A DNA stretch of 64,000 bases, taken from Sphingopyxis sp. LC81. GTDB lineage: Bacteria > Pseudomonadota > Alphaproteobacteria > Sphingomonadales > Sphingomonadaceae. Position 1 is the first letter of the stretch. Every line of letters starts with the position of its first letter. The stretch is from assembly GCF_000756375.1 (NCBI RefSeq), contig NZ_JNFD01000026.1, forward strand, positions 51,926 through 115,925, read 5' to 3'. The position numbers were made by a program, and so were the translations under genes. The notes beneath the pieces were generated by a model. That model did no database searches and had not been told where the DNA came from. It was given only the letters and a program-made list of their open reading frames with translations. This document shows positions 24,568 through 33,641 of the stretch, piece after piece.

Positions 24568-25279
24568 CTTCGCGCCCGACGGGCCGCACATCTGGGTCGG
24601 CGACGAAGCCTGGCCCGTGCGCGTCGTGCGGCACGCCCAGTCGCGGCGTTACCGGCTCGTCTTCGACGGCGCGCGCGGCGAATTGCGGCTGACCGTCCCG
24701 CGCCGCACCAACGAACGCGCGGCCTTGAAATGGGCCGGCGAACAGCAGGCGTGGCTCGTCGAGCAGGTCGGCAAGGCCGCGCTGCCCGTGATCGTCGGTC
24801 CCGGCGCCGCGGTGCCCGTTTTTGGCGTCGAGCGTCATATCGACTGGACCGCGACCGCGCCGCGCGCGATCCGTCTCGGCGATGGCAGCCTGCACGTCGG
24901 TGGCCCGCTCGAAACCGTCGGTCGGCGCATCGAACGCTGGCTGAAGGGGCAGGCGCTCGACCTGATGGAGCGCGAAAGCCACGAAATCGCCGCGGCTGCG
25001 GGCCTGTCGGTCGGCCGCGTCGGCGTCGGCGATCCGCGCAGCCGCTGGGGCAGTTGCACGCACGACGGCGATTTGCGCTACAGCTGGCGGCTCGTCATGG
25101 CGCCCGATCATGTTCGCCGCGCCACGGTCGCGCACGAGGTCGCGCACCTTCGGCATATGGACCATGGTCCCGCCTTCCATGCGCTCGTCGACGAGCTGCA
25201 CGATGGCGATGTCGCCGCGGCGCGCGGCTGGCTACGCCGCGAAGGGCGCGCGCTCCACCGCTACCGCTTCACCGCCTGA
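24536..25279 (+). CDS. YgjP-like M48-family metallopeptidase
   Basis: A predicted zinc protease of the DUF45/YgjP type. The zinc motif is HEVAH (residues 200-204 from the start chosen), followed by the conserved HMDHGPAFHALV segment with the third ligand; the characteristic PRSRWGSCTHDGDLRYSWRL stretch precedes it. There is no signal peptide. The start is uncertain: I chose TTG 24536, which overlaps the upstream gene by 32 nt; TTG 24545 is also possible and no good Shine-Dalgarno is visible. Cellular substrate unknown. Confidence 0.85.
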   Translation: MRITLSNASSDFAPDGPHIWVGDEAWPVRVVRHAQSRRYRLVFDGARGELRLTVPRRTNERAALKWAGEQQAWLVEQVGKAALPVIVGPGAAVPVFGVERHIDWTATAPRAIRLGDGSLHVGGPLETVGRRIERWLKGQALDLMERESHEIAAAAGLSVGRVGVGDPRSRWGSCTHDGDLRYSWRLVMAPDHVRRATVAHEVAHLRHMDHGPAFHALVDELHDGDVAAARGWLRREGRALHRYRFTA

Positions 25280-25293
25280 ACCCCCATCGAGTT

Positions 25294-27513
25294 CTAGTCG
25301 AAATCGCCCGTCTGCGGTTGCGATCGCGGCGGGGGCGCCTTGACCGGCGGCGGTGCAGTCTTCGGCACCGTTACGATCTTGGGCTGGCCGCCATTTTTGG
25401 GCGCCGCGCCATTCTCGGCCGGCGGCCGCCGCCCGGTCTGCTCCTCGATCCATTGCTGGTCGAGCACCGGGCCATCCTCGGTCGGCGGTGGTGCCGGGTC
25501 CGCGCCTTCGGGCGGGCGGCTGTCATAGGGCAGCTCGATCGGCATGCCATTCTCGTCGACGAAGCCCTCCTGGCCCGGCTCGCCCATATAGGCTTCGCCC
25601 TCGTCCTCGAGCTGCCATTCGGGAAGCACGACTTCGGTGTCGAACGCCTCGACCGGGCGCCGCGCAACCGCGACGCGCATATAGTCGGCAAAAGCCTTGG
25701 CGGGTGCGCGGCCCCCCTGCAGCCCGCCGACGGCCTTCGCATCGTCGCGGCCCATCCACACGCCGGTCGTGATCCCGCTCGAAAAGCCGAGGAACCAGCC
25801 GTCCTTGTTGCTCGACGTCGTCCCGGTCTTGCCCGCGACGGGGCGGCCGATCTGCGCCGCCTTGCCCGTCCCGGTGTTGACCGCGGTTTGCAGCAGGTCG
25901 GTGATGCCCGCAGCGACCCAATGGTCGACCAGCGTCGTTCCGCGCTCGGCGGGGCGCTGATAGAGCAGCTCGCCGCCCGCCGTCGTCACCTTGGTGATGC
26001 CATAGGGCTGCACCGACACGCCGCCGCGCGACACCGCGGCAAAGGCCGCGGTCATGTCGATCACGCGCACCTCGGCGCTGCCGAGCACCATCGAGGGATG
26101 CGTATTGACCGGCGTCGTGATGCCGAACCGGCGCGCCATATTGGCGACCGCCGAAAAGCCGACCTCGTCGCCCAGCTTCGCCGCAACGGTGTTGACCGAA
26201 TAGGCAAAGGCGCTGCGCAAATCCATCGTGCCCGAAAAACGCCCCGATGAGTTGCGTGGCGACCAGCCGTTGATCGTCACCGGCTCGTCGACGACCGGAT
26301 CGCCAACCTTATACCCGGCCTCGAGCGCCGCCATATAGACGAACAGCTTCCACGCCGATCCCGGCTGGCGCAGCGCCTGCGTCGCGCGGTTATAGTTGGA
26401 CGCGACATAGTCCCGACCCCCAACCATCGCGCGCACCGCGCCGTCGCGGTCGAGCGAAACGAGCGCCCCCTGTACGCCGCCCGGCGTATTCGCCTGGATC
26501 GACGCGGTCGCCGCGCGCTGCATGCCCAGGTCGATGGTGGTGTAGACGTCGAGCGCCTCGCTGCCCTCGTCGATCAGCATGTCGAGCTGCGGCAGCGCCC
26601 AGTCGCTGAAATAGCGCGCGCTATTCTGCCCCGTTTCCTTGGCGAGCTGCACATTCGCGGGCTCGGCGCTGTCGGCCTGCGCGCGCGTGATCACGCCGGC
26701 GTCGACCATGACGTCGAGCACGACCCCGGCGCGGCCGAGCGCAGCCTGCGCGTCGGCGGTCGGCGAATAACGCGACGGCGCCTTGACGAGTCCCGCGACA
26801 ACGGCCGCCTCGGACAGCGACATTTCGGTCGCGCTATGCCCGAAGAAACTGTTCGACGCGGCGTCGATGCCATAGCTGCCGCCGCCGAAATACACCTTAT
26901 TCAGATAGAGCTCGAGGATCTGGTCCTTCGAGAATTTCCATTCGAGCGCCATCGCGAGGATCATCTCGCGCGCCTTGCGCTTGAAATCATAGCTGTTCGA
27001 CAGGAAGATGTTGCGCGCGAGCTGCTGCGTGATCGTCGATGCGCCCTGCAGACGCCGGCCGCTCCCACGATTCTGCACCGCGACGACCGCAGCGCGCGCC
27101 ATGCCGACGGGGTCGAGCCCCGGATGATAGCGAAAGCGCCGGTCCTCGACCGCGACCATCGCGTCCTGCATCACTTGCGGCGTTTCCCTGAGGGTCAGCC
27201 AGCGGCCATAATTGGGCCCCAATGACAGGAAGACGGTGCCGTCGGCGGCGCGGACGCGGATCGTCTGTCCGGCGGGCGATTTCTTGAGTTCTTCGAAGCT
27301 CGGCATGCGCTGCACCGCGATGCCGACCGCAACCGCCAGCGCGACGAGGCCAACGACCGCAAGGCCGAGGCCCCAGCGAAAGGCGCGGCGCAGCCACACG
27401 CGCCAACGCGGCGGCTCGCCGCCGGGCGTGCCGCTGCGCTTGTTGGACGATGGACGATTATTCGACGAAGCCTGCTGTCTTTCACGGCGCAAAGCCGGTG
27501 TTCCTTCCCTCAC
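25294..27513 (-). CDS. Penicillin-binding protein 1A (bifunctional)
   Basis: A class A PBP that polymerises glycan strands and crosslinks peptides, anchored in the inner membrane by one helix (about 45-68). The GT51 domain has the catalytic EDRRF (Glu123) and GASTITQQLARN; the transpeptidase domain has SAWK (Ser386), SVN (439-441) and KTGTT (562-566). The 739-residue protein ends in an acidic and then Pro-rich disordered tail (about 610-739), rich in Pro-Pro and terminating QPQTGDFD. The N-terminal cytoplasmic part is Ser/Asn/Arg-rich. It precedes msrB in the opposite genome order (msrB upstream end lies at 27955). Confidence 0.95.
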   Translation of the reverse strand: MREGTPALRRERQQASSNNRPSSNKRSGTPGGEPPRWRVWLRRAFRWGLGLAVVGLVALAVAVGIAVQRMPSFEELKKSPAGQTIRVRAADGTVFLSLGPNYGRWLTLRETPQVMQDAMVAVEDRRFRYHPGLDPVGMARAAVVAVQNRGSGRRLQGASTITQQLARNIFLSNSYDFKRKAREMILAMALEWKFSKDQILELYLNKVYFGGGSYGIDAASNSFFGHSATEMSLSEAAVVAGLVKAPSRYSPTADAQAALGRAGVVLDVMVDAGVITRAQADSAEPANVQLAKETGQNSARYFSDWALPQLDMLIDEGSEALDVYTTIDLGMQRAATASIQANTPGGVQGALVSLDRDGAVRAMVGGRDYVASNYNRATQALRQPGSAWKLFVYMAALEAGYKVGDPVVDEPVTINGWSPRNSSGRFSGTMDLRSAFAYSVNTVAAKLGDEVGFSAVANMARRFGITTPVNTHPSMVLGSAEVRVIDMTAAFAAVSRGGVSVQPYGITKVTTAGGELLYQRPAERGTTLVDHWVAAGITDLLQTAVNTGTGKAAQIGRPVAGKTGTTSSNKDGWFLGFSSGITTGVWMGRDDAKAVGGLQGGRAPAKAFADYMRVAVARRPVEAFDTEVVLPEWQLEDEGEAYMGEPGQEGFVDENGMPIELPYDSRPPEGADPAPPPTEDGPVLDQQWIEEQTGRRPPAENGAAPKNGGQPKIVTVPKTAPPPVKAPPPRSQPQTGDFD

Positions 27514-27547
27514 TGCGCCCCTGATGCGTCAGTCCGGGAAGGAGGTT

Positions 27548-27955
27548 TCAGCCTTCGCCGGTCTGCGCCTCATCCGGCGAGCGGTCCGCGAAGTCAAGCG
27601 CCGCGCTGTTGATGCAATAGCGCAGCCCGGTCGGTCCGGGGCCGTCGGGAAAGACGTGGCCGAGATGGCCTTCGCATTTGGCGCAGCGCACTTCGGTGCG
27701 GACCATGCCGTGGCTGGTGTCGGTCAGCTCGGTCACCGCGCTACCCGCGGCGGGCGCGGTATAGCTTGGCCAGCCCGACCCGCTGTCGAACTTGGTGCGG
27801 CTGTCGAACAGGGGTTCGCCGCATCCGGCGCAGCGATAGACGCCGTCGCCCTTGTGATCGGTATATTTGCCGGTGAAGGCGCGCTCGGTGCCGCCCTCGC
27901 GCAGCACATGATGCGCCATCGGGTCGAGTGTCTTTTCGGTTTTCGGATCGGTCAT
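27548..27955 (-). CDS. msrB: Peptide methionine-(R)-S-oxide reductase
   Basis: Repairs the R form of oxidised methionine in proteins. The 135-residue sequence has the four zinc cysteines (CAGC, 42 and 45; CAKC, 91 and 94), the substrate segment GSGWPSY and the catalytic Cys114 in RYCINSAAL. No signal peptide, so it acts in the cytoplasm. The 34-nt gap to PBP1A allows co-transcription, while about 93 nt separate it from the FAD enzyme of the polyketide cassette downstream in sequence. Confidence 0.96.
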   Translation of the reverse strand: MTDPKTEKTLDPMAHHVLREGGTERAFTGKYTDHKGDGVYRCAGCGEPLFDSRTKFDSGSGWPSYTAPAAGSAVTELTDTSHGMVRTEVRCAKCEGHLGHVFPDGPGPTGLRYCINSAALDFADRSPDEAQTGEG

Positions 27956-28048
27956 GGAGGATCTCCTTCGGACGGGCCGTTTTGGGCGCCGTCGCTGTTG
28001 ATACCAATATCGGCGCGGCGCGCCGTTCTCGCAAGAGGGGGTAAGCGG

Positions 28049-29152
28049 TCAGCGCGGCTCGATCCGCGTCGCCTCCGACACCATTCGCACCAACGCCGGA
28101 AAAAGTGACGCGATACCTGTCATGGCCCCCGCCGCGTGCCGATTTTCGCCCATCCGCCAGACGAGATTGGCGAGCGCGAAGGGGCGGGTCATCGTCGTCG
28201 CGAAGCGTTTCTGATATGCGGGTGCGGCATCGCCGCCACCGTGACGCCACGCCGCCACCGCCGCCTCGGCGCTCGCGAGCGCGAGCCCCATGCCCTCGCC
28301 CGCGAGGCTCGGGATCACACCCGCCTGATCACCGAGCCGGAACAGCCCCGGCGCTGTGTCGCGTGCACGCCAGCCATAAGGGACATGCCCGATCGCATCG
28401 ACGGCGCGCGACCAGTCGGCATGCGCCAGCCGTTCGCCGAGGTGCGGGAGCGTGTCGCCCAGCATGCGCAGCAGCGCCGCCGGATCGCCCCCCGCGTCAT
28501 CGAGCCGCGACTTGTGCACCGCAAGGCACAGATTGCCGCTGCCATCCTCCTGCCGCACCAGCCCGGCATAGCCGCGATCGAAGAGGTGAAGTTCGACCGC
28601 GTCGCCGACCAGCCGGTCGAGCGCGGGATGCGCGGGAAGGCGGAGACGCAACCCCATCGCGGGGTCGGCGCGCTGCCATGCGGCGGGCTCGCGCGGAAAG
28701 CCGCGAAACCCATGCTTGCCCGCGGCGAGGAAGATCGATGGTGCGGCCATCATCGCGCCGTCGCGCGTCTGCACCGCGCCGCCTTCGAGCGCCGTCGCGT
28801 GAACGTCGCGTTCGAGGCCCGCGCCCGCCGCCACCGCTGCCGCTTGCAAGGCGCCGTCGAGCCGGCGGCGCGACACGCCCATCGCCTCGCCGGGCAGCGC
28901 GGTCTCGCTCCGCCGCTGGCCCGCGAACAGGCGCACGCGGCGAACCGCCTGCCCGCCGAGCGCCGCGCGCTCGATCCCGAGCGCGTCGAGCCGCTGCAAC
29001 GTCTGCCAGCTCAGGAAACCGCCGCACAGCGCGTCGCCCGTTTCGCGCGCGCGTTCGAGCAGCAGCGTCCGCGCACCGCCGCGCGCCAGCCCGATCGCCG
29101 CGGCCGACCCGGCGGGTCCGGCGCCGACGACGATCGCGTCGGGCCCGGTCAC
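28049..29152 (-). CDS. FAD-dependent oxidoreductase of the type III PKS cassette
   Basis: A 367-residue flavoprotein of the geranylgeranyl-reductase/PHBH-like class. The dinucleotide fold starts at once (DAIVVGAGPAGSAAAIGLAR; GAGPAG at 10-15), and the second FAD motif is FRLGDQAGVIPSLAGEGM. It probably hydroxylates or reduces the polyketide product; the reaction is inferred from context. I chose GTG 29152, 4 nt after the methyltransferase stop, because the FAD fold begins there; a longer in-frame reading would run through the methyltransferase gene. It is the last gene of the three-gene unit. Confidence 0.85.
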   Translation of the reverse strand: MTGPDAIVVGAGPAGSAAAIGLARGGARTLLLERARETGDALCGGFLSWQTLQRLDALGIERAALGGQAVRRVRLFAGQRRSETALPGEAMGVSRRRLDGALQAAAVAAGAGLERDVHATALEGGAVQTRDGAMMAAPSIFLAAGKHGFRGFPREPAAWQRADPAMGLRLRLPAHPALDRLVGDAVELHLFDRGYAGLVRQEDGSGNLCLAVHKSRLDDAGGDPAALLRMLGDTLPHLGERLAHADWSRAVDAIGHVPYGWRARDTAPGLFRLGDQAGVIPSLAGEGMGLALASAEAAVAAWRHGGGDAAPAYQKRFATTMTRPFALANLVWRMGENRHAAGAMTGIASLFPALVRMVSEATRIEPR

Positions 29153-29156
29153 CGGG

Positions 29157-29870
29157 TCACCGGATGTGCTCGACGCAGAGCCGGTACGGAAAGCTGCGAA
29201 AGATCCGGCATTCGCCCGCCGTATCGGGCAAGGCTTCGGCCAGCATCGCCCGCCATTCGGCGCGGCGAAAGCTGCGTCCGACCGACAGCTGTCCGTCGCG
29301 CCGCACGATCGGGTCGGCGAGGGCGAGCGTCGCGAGCAGCGGAAAACCCGCAAAGGGCAGGCGCCGGCGATGGAGGTCGTTGACCAGCCAGCCGCGCGCC
29401 GCCTCGCCTTCCATGAAGCGGAGGAATTCGGTGCGCTGCGCCGGCGTCATATGATGGGTGACGAGACTGGAGAGGATGATGTCCCACCCCTGCCCCGCGA
29501 GCGCGCGAAAATCGCCGGTGATCAGCCGCGCGCGCGCGCCGAGCCGCATCGCCGCCACCGCCTCGCTCTTGCGATTGAGGTCGACGCCAACCAGGTCGAG
29601 CGCGACCCCGCGCTTGTCGCCCCAGCGCGCGATCCGCGCGAGCATGTCGCCCGCGCCGAACCCGACGTCGAGGATGCGCCACGGCCGGTCGCCGATGCCG
29701 CGCGCGCGCACCCGGTCGAGAAAGCCCAGCGTCGGCCGCGGCGCCATCGTCAGACCGTTGATCCGCGACAGGTCGGCGAGCACGCGCGCATAGCGTTCGG
29801 GCGGCAGCTCGGCGGCGTCCATTTCCTCCTCGCGGATGATCGGGACACGAAGGCTGGTGAAGGGGTTCAT
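29157..29870 (-). CDS. SAM-dependent methyltransferase of the type III PKS cassette
   Basis: A 237-residue class I methyltransferase. Motif I is ILDVGFGAGDM (66-76), motif II/acidic residue follows in LDLVGVDLNRKS, and ITGDFRAL and DIILSSLVTHHMT are the motif III/IV region. The family usually methylates phenolic oxygens or carbons of type III polyketides in such cassettes; substrate is inferred from position. The start ATG 29870 overlaps the PKS stop by 4 nt (ATGA), so the two are translationally coupled. Confidence 0.88.
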   Translation of the reverse strand: MNPFTSLRVPIIREEEMDAAELPPERYARVLADLSRINGLTMAPRPTLGFLDRVRARGIGDRPWRILDVGFGAGDMLARIARWGDKRGVALDLVGVDLNRKSEAVAAMRLGARARLITGDFRALAGQGWDIILSSLVTHHMTPAQRTEFLRFMEGEAARGWLVNDLHRRRLPFAGFPLLATLALADPIVRRDGQLSVGRSFRRAEWRAMLAEALPDTAGECRIFRSFPYRLCVEHIR

Positions 29871-30937
29871 GGCGCGGTGAAGCGGATCGCTTCGGCGGCG
29901 AGCCCGGGGCCGAATGCGATCGCGGCCCCCTCCCCGCTTGCGCCGCGCGCCATCATGTCGGCGAGCACGAACAGGATCGTCGCCGACGACATATTGCCGA
30001 AGCGCGCGAGCACTGCGCGGCTGTCGGCAAGCGTGTCCGGATCGACACCAAGCGCATTCTCGACCGCGTCGAGTACCGAGCGCCCTCCCGCATGGACCGC
30101 GAGCAAGGGCGGCGGACCGGCCTCGCCGAACAGGTCGCGCTGCACATCGGGCCTGGCCAATGTTTCGCGCAGCCGCGCGGGCACTTCGCCCGACAGCTGC
30201 ATCTCGAACCCCCTGTCGCCGATATCCCAGCGGATCAGGTCCGCGCTGTCCTCGAGCGCGAGGCTGCGCCCTTCGCCGAGTTCGAGCCCGCCCGGCGCCG
30301 CCGACACGATCCCCGCCGCCGCGCCGTCGCTGAACTGCAGCATCATCAGCAGGGGTTCGGCCTCGTCGGCGGGCGACAGGTGCAGGCTCGACAGTTCGAC
30401 GCTGACCACCAGCACGACGGCGCCGGGCTCGGACCGCACGATATGCCGCGCGGTGCGCAGCGCGGTGACCCCGGCATAACAGCCCATGAAGCCGATGAGC
30501 ACGCGCTCGACCGTCGCGGGCAGCCCCAGCCGCTGCGCGATGATCTGATCGATCCCCGGCGCGACGAAGCCGGTGCAGCTCGCGACGACGATATGCGTGA
30601 CGCGCGCCGGGTCGAGCGCGTCGCCGAGCGCCGCGATCGCCTCCATCGCCAGACCGGGGGCATATTCGGCATAGGCCGCCATCCGCGCCGAGGTGGGCGG
30701 CAGGCCGGGGACGTCGTAAAATCCGCCCGCGCCGACTGGCGATCCACCGCCGGCGGTCGGCGGCAGCACCGACCAGCGGTGGTCGATCCCCGATCGTGCC
30801 GCCATCCGCGCAAAGAGCGCGCGCATGCGCGGGTCGGCGAGGCGCGGCGTCGCCCAGTCGATGAACGACTGATGGATGTCGTGCCCCGGCACCGCGGTGG
30901 CGAGGGCGTTGAGCCGGACGGGCGGAGGGCTGCTCAT
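29867..30937 (-). CDS. Type III polyketide synthase (chalcone/stilbene synthase family)
   Basis: A homodimeric decarboxylating condensing enzyme that extends an acyl-CoA starter with malonyl-CoA and usually cyclises to resorcinols or pyrones. The 356-residue product shows the catalytic triad: Cys121 (VASCTGFVAPG), His282 (AVHAGGRSVLD) and Asn315 (RFGNMSSAT), and the CoA-binding GFMGCYAGV stretch. Family members in bacteria make alkylresorcinols or alkylpyrones for membranes or pigments; the product here is unknown. I chose ATG 30937; TTG 30955 lies in frame upstream but there is no clear Shine-Dalgarno for either. Confidence 0.93.
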   Translation of the reverse strand: MSSPPPVRLNALATAVPGHDIHQSFIDWATPRLADPRMRALFARMAARSGIDHRWSVLPPTAGGGSPVGAGGFYDVPGLPPTSARMAAYAEYAPGLAMEAIAALGDALDPARVTHIVVASCTGFVAPGIDQIIAQRLGLPATVERVLIGFMGCYAGVTALRTARHIVRSEPGAVVLVVSVELSSLHLSPADEAEPLLMMLQFSDGAAAGIVSAAPGGLELGEGRSLALEDSADLIRWDIGDRGFEMQLSGEVPARLRETLARPDVQRDLFGEAGPPPLLAVHAGGRSVLDAVENALGVDPDTLADSRAVLARFGNMSSATILFVLADMMARGASGEGAAIAFGPGLAAEAIRFTAP

Positions 30938-31031
30938 GGCGCGGGTTTGACCCAAAAGCGCGGCGCTGGCCAGCGGATAAGGCGCCGCGCCATTTTACCC
31001 CGGATTAACCATGCTCTGGCAAAGGGAAGAT

Positions 31032-31544
31032 GTGAAACTGCGTCTTTTCCTTGGCCTCTGCCTGTTGTTCGCCGGCGCACCCGCCGCAGCGGCGCAATGC
31101 CTGCTTTGCGCGCAGGACAAGGCGGCGGGCATCGCGGTGCGCAAGGCCGAGGTGCCGCTACGCGTCGATGTCGAAACCCGGCTCGACATGGGCCGTGTCG
31201 CGGTCGGCGCAATGGGGGGCGAGGTCGAAATCGACCCCGCCTCGGGCGCCCGCCGCGTGCGCGGCGATGTCGTCGATCTCGGCGGCTTCGCGCTGACCGG
31301 CACGGTCACCGTGCGCGGCGAACCGGGGGCGGAGGTGCGCGTCATCCTTCCCGCGAGCATCGACCTCGAAAGCGGCCACGGCCGCACCGCGCGCGTCACC
31401 GGCCTTGTCACCGACCTGTCGGCCGCGCCGCGTCTCGGCGCCGACGGCCGGCTTCAATTCCGCTTCGGCGGCCGGTTGCAGATCGCCGGGCTCGACGACG
31501 GCGACTATCGCGGGCGCATTCCGGTAACGGTCGAATATGAATAG
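31032..31544 (+). CDS. Exported DUF4402-like protein
   Basis: A 170-residue protein with a signal peptide (KLRLFLGLCLLFAGAPAAAA) and a beta-rich mature domain containing GGFALTGTVTVRGEPGAEVRV and ending PVTVEYE, the pattern of DUF4402 (a fimbrial/adhesin-like beta fold of unknown role). I chose GTG 31032 because AGGGAAG lies 2-8 nt upstream and the signal peptide follows directly; an ATG at 31011 would add seven residues. It overlaps the next gene by 8 nt and diverges from the PKS gene. Confidence 0.75.
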   Translation: MKLRLFLGLCLLFAGAPAAAAQCLLCAQDKAAGIAVRKAEVPLRVDVETRLDMGRVAVGAMGGEVEIDPASGARRVRGDVVDLGGFALTGTVTVRGEPGAEVRVILPASIDLESGHGRTARVTGLVTDLSAAPRLGADGRLQFRFGGRLQIAGLDDGDYRGRIPVTVEYE

Positions 31545-32286
31545 GGTGCGGGCGGCCGCGGCGCTGATCGCGACGCTCGTGCTGACGGGCTGTTCGGATT
31601 CCGAATATGGACCCGAGCTCACGCGCGCCGACGTCGAGCAACTGGCCAAGGAGATGCGCGTCATCGTCGGCGACACGCCGCTGGTTTTCCCACGCGTGGC
31701 GCTGGCCGGGCGATACGAAGCGAAACCGGCCCCGGCCGCCGGAGCGAAGCTCGACCGTATCGAACTGGGGGTCGGTCCCTATGGCTGGAGCGATTGGCAG
31801 CCCGAAATCCGCAAGATATGCCCGCTGCTTGCGCGGCGCTGGGTCGCTTCGGTGTGCGACGATCCTTGGTCACCGATCGAACAGGCGATGCCGGCCAACA
31901 ACTTCTACCTGATGGACCGCGACGCCATCGGGCTGTTCGACAATCACATGACGGTCGGCGGCGAGTTTATGAGTAACCAGCTTCGCGCGATGCGACTCGA
32001 GGTCGGCCGAACCGAAATCCAGTGCGACGTGGATAAGCGCTCGGAAACGCGCTTTTGTACCGCTGCGCGGCCAATCTCGCCGCAGCTAGTCGCGGTGTGG
32101 ACCGTGTGGGACGGCGAGCGCGAGACGGCGCAGGCGATGGCCGAGCGCGAAGGCAAGGCGATCGCGACCTTTGTGCGCTATGCCATCGCGCGCAACGAGG
32201 ATTTCGGCCAGTTGCTGCCGGCGATGTGCGAGCTCCGGCGCCCCGAAGCGAAAGAAGGGCCGAACGGCGATCCCTGCAAGCGTTAG
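31537..32286 (+). CDS. Putative lipoprotein, unknown function
   Basis: I do not recognise a domain. The 249-residue product has a lipoprotein signal (ALIATLVLTGC, Cys18) and a mature region with six further cysteines (KICPLL, SVCDDPW, IQCDVD, RFCTAA, AMCELR and DPCKR), enough for three disulfides in the periplasm. The YGWSDWQPEIRKICP and PIEQAMPANNFYLMDRD parts look structured. It starts 8 nt inside the DUF4402 gene, so the two are coupled. Its stop overlaps the convergent yggS gene stop by 4 nt (TTAG). Confidence 0.8.
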   Translation: MNRVRAAAALIATLVLTGCSDSEYGPELTRADVEQLAKEMRVIVGDTPLVFPRVALAGRYEAKPAPAAGAKLDRIELGVGPYGWSDWQPEIRKICPLLARRWVASVCDDPWSPIEQAMPANNFYLMDRDAIGLFDNHMTVGGEFMSNQLRAMRLEVGRTEIQCDVDKRSETRFCTAARPISPQLVAVWTVWDGERETAQAMAEREGKAIATFVRYAIARNEDFGQLLPAMCELRRPEAKEGPNGDPCKR

Positions 32287-32945
32287 CTTCGCGACCCGAA
32301 CAGCGCCGTCCCGACGCGCACATGCGTTGCACCGAGCATCACCGCGGTTTCGTAATCGCCGCTCATCCCCATCGAGCGTAGCGGCAGGCCATTTCGTTCG
32401 GCGAGTTCGTCGAGCAGCGCGAAGAAGGGCGCGGGTTCGATGTCGGCGGGGGGGATCGCCATCAGCCCGGCGATCGTCAACCCGGCGTCCTTTGCTTCGG
32501 CGAGCAGCGCGGGCAGGTCGCGGGTCGCACAGCCGCCCTTCTGCTCCTCGTCGCCGATATTGACCTGAACGAACAGCTGCGGCTGCTTGCCCGCCTTTTG
32601 GCACGCCTTCGCGATGGCCTGCACCAGCGAGCTGCGATCGAGCGAGTGGATCGCGTCGAACAGCGCCACCGCTTCCTCGGCCTTGTTCGATTGGAGCTGG
32701 CCGATCAGGTGGAGCACGATATCGGGGGTCTCGGCGCGCAGTTCGGGCCATTTCGCCGCGGCTTCCTGCACGCGATTCTCGCCGAAGTGGCGCTGGCCCG
32801 CGGCGATCAGCGGGCGGATGGCGTCGGCGTCGTGCGTTTTCGACACCGCGATCAGGCAGATCTCGTCGGTCCGCCGCTGCGCGCGCTTGGCCGCGCTCGC
32901 GATATTCGCATTTACCTCGGCCAGCCGGTCTGCTGCTTCGCTCAT
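32283..32945 (-). CDS. YggS/PROSC-family PLP homeostasis protein
   Basis: A 220-residue pyridoxal 5'-phosphate-binding protein with an alanine-racemase-like TIM barrel and no racemase activity in known members; it buffers PLP. The PLP lysine is Lys36 in IAVSKTH, and the phosphate-binding segments FGENRVQEA, HLIGQLQSNK and SMGMSGDYETAVMLGATHVRVG are all present. Start ATG 32945 is preceded by GATGGAAGCGAGACG, a moderate Shine-Dalgarno. It diverges from the ThiE-like gene. Confidence 0.93.
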   Translation of the reverse strand: MSEAADRLAEVNANIASAAKRAQRRTDEICLIAVSKTHDADAIRPLIAAGQRHFGENRVQEAAAKWPELRAETPDIVLHLIGQLQSNKAEEAVALFDAIHSLDRSSLVQAIAKACQKAGKQPQLFVQVNIGDEEQKGGCATRDLPALLAEAKDAGLTIAGLMAIPPADIEPAPFFALLDELAERNGLPLRSMGMSGDYETAVMLGATHVRVGTALFGSRS

Positions 32946-33002
32946 CGTCTCGCTTCCATCCCGCGCGTTGCGCGCGCTCGCGACGCGCCTATAGAAAGGG
33001 CG

Positions 33003-33641
33003 ATGCGCGCGCGCCACCCCCTGCCGACAACATGGCTGTTCAGCGACGAGCGGATCGCGGTCGGCATCGTCGAACTCGCGGCGCTGCTCCCGCCCGGCAG
33101 CGGTATCGTCCTCCGCCACGACAGCCTGCCGCCCGGCGCGCGCTGGCGCCTGCTGCGGCGGTTGATGCGCACCGCGCGTGCGCGGGGATTGACCGTACTG
33201 CTCGCGGGCCGGCCCGCCACGGCGCGGCGCTGGGGCGCCGACGGCGTCCACCTTCGCCAGCGCGACGCAAGGCAGGCGGGGCAGGCGCATTGGCTCGGCC
33301 TGTTGCTGACGATGCCCGTCCATGATGCGCCCGAGGCGCGCGGCGCGCGCAAGGCCGGAGCCGGCGGCGTCTTCATCTCGCCGCTCCATCCGACGCGTTC
33401 GCATCCGGGCGCAGCGGTGCTCGCGCGCGCGGCGTGGCTGCGGCTCGCGCGGCTATCGGACGCACAGCCAATCGCGCTCGGCGGGATGACGGCGGCGCGC
33501 GCGCGTGCGCTAAGCCGCGCAAGCGGTATCAGGCCCGGCTGGGCAGCGATCGATGCGTGGGAAGAAAAAGCGGCGAATCGCCGACGGCAAGCTGCGTCGA
33601 TATTTGGGTCAGGGGGAGTCGAAAATGGCGGCGTTCCGTGA
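33003..33641 (+). CDS. ThiE/TenI-like thiamine phosphate synthase family protein
   Basis: A 212-residue TIM-barrel protein. It resembles thiamine phosphate synthase (ThiE) and TenI: GIVLRHDSLPP near the N-terminus, ADGVHLRQRDARQ, AGAGGVFISPLHPTRSHPG and PIALGGMTAA. The family's pyrophosphate residues (GPxFPTxTK) are replaced by SPLHPTRSHPG, as in divergent alphaproteobacterial copies, so activity should not be assumed. The Arg/Ala-rich character and high GC are typical of the region. Its 3' end overlaps a candidate small ORF in another frame. Confidence 0.82.
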   Translation: MRARHPLPTTWLFSDERIAVGIVELAALLPPGSGIVLRHDSLPPGARWRLLRRLMRTARARGLTVLLAGRPATARRWGADGVHLRQRDARQAGQAHWLGLLLTMPVHDAPEARGARKAGAGGVFISPLHPTRSHPGAAVLARAAWLRLARLSDAQPIALGGMTAARARALSRASGIRPGWAAIDAWEEKAANRRRQAASIFGSGGVENGGVP

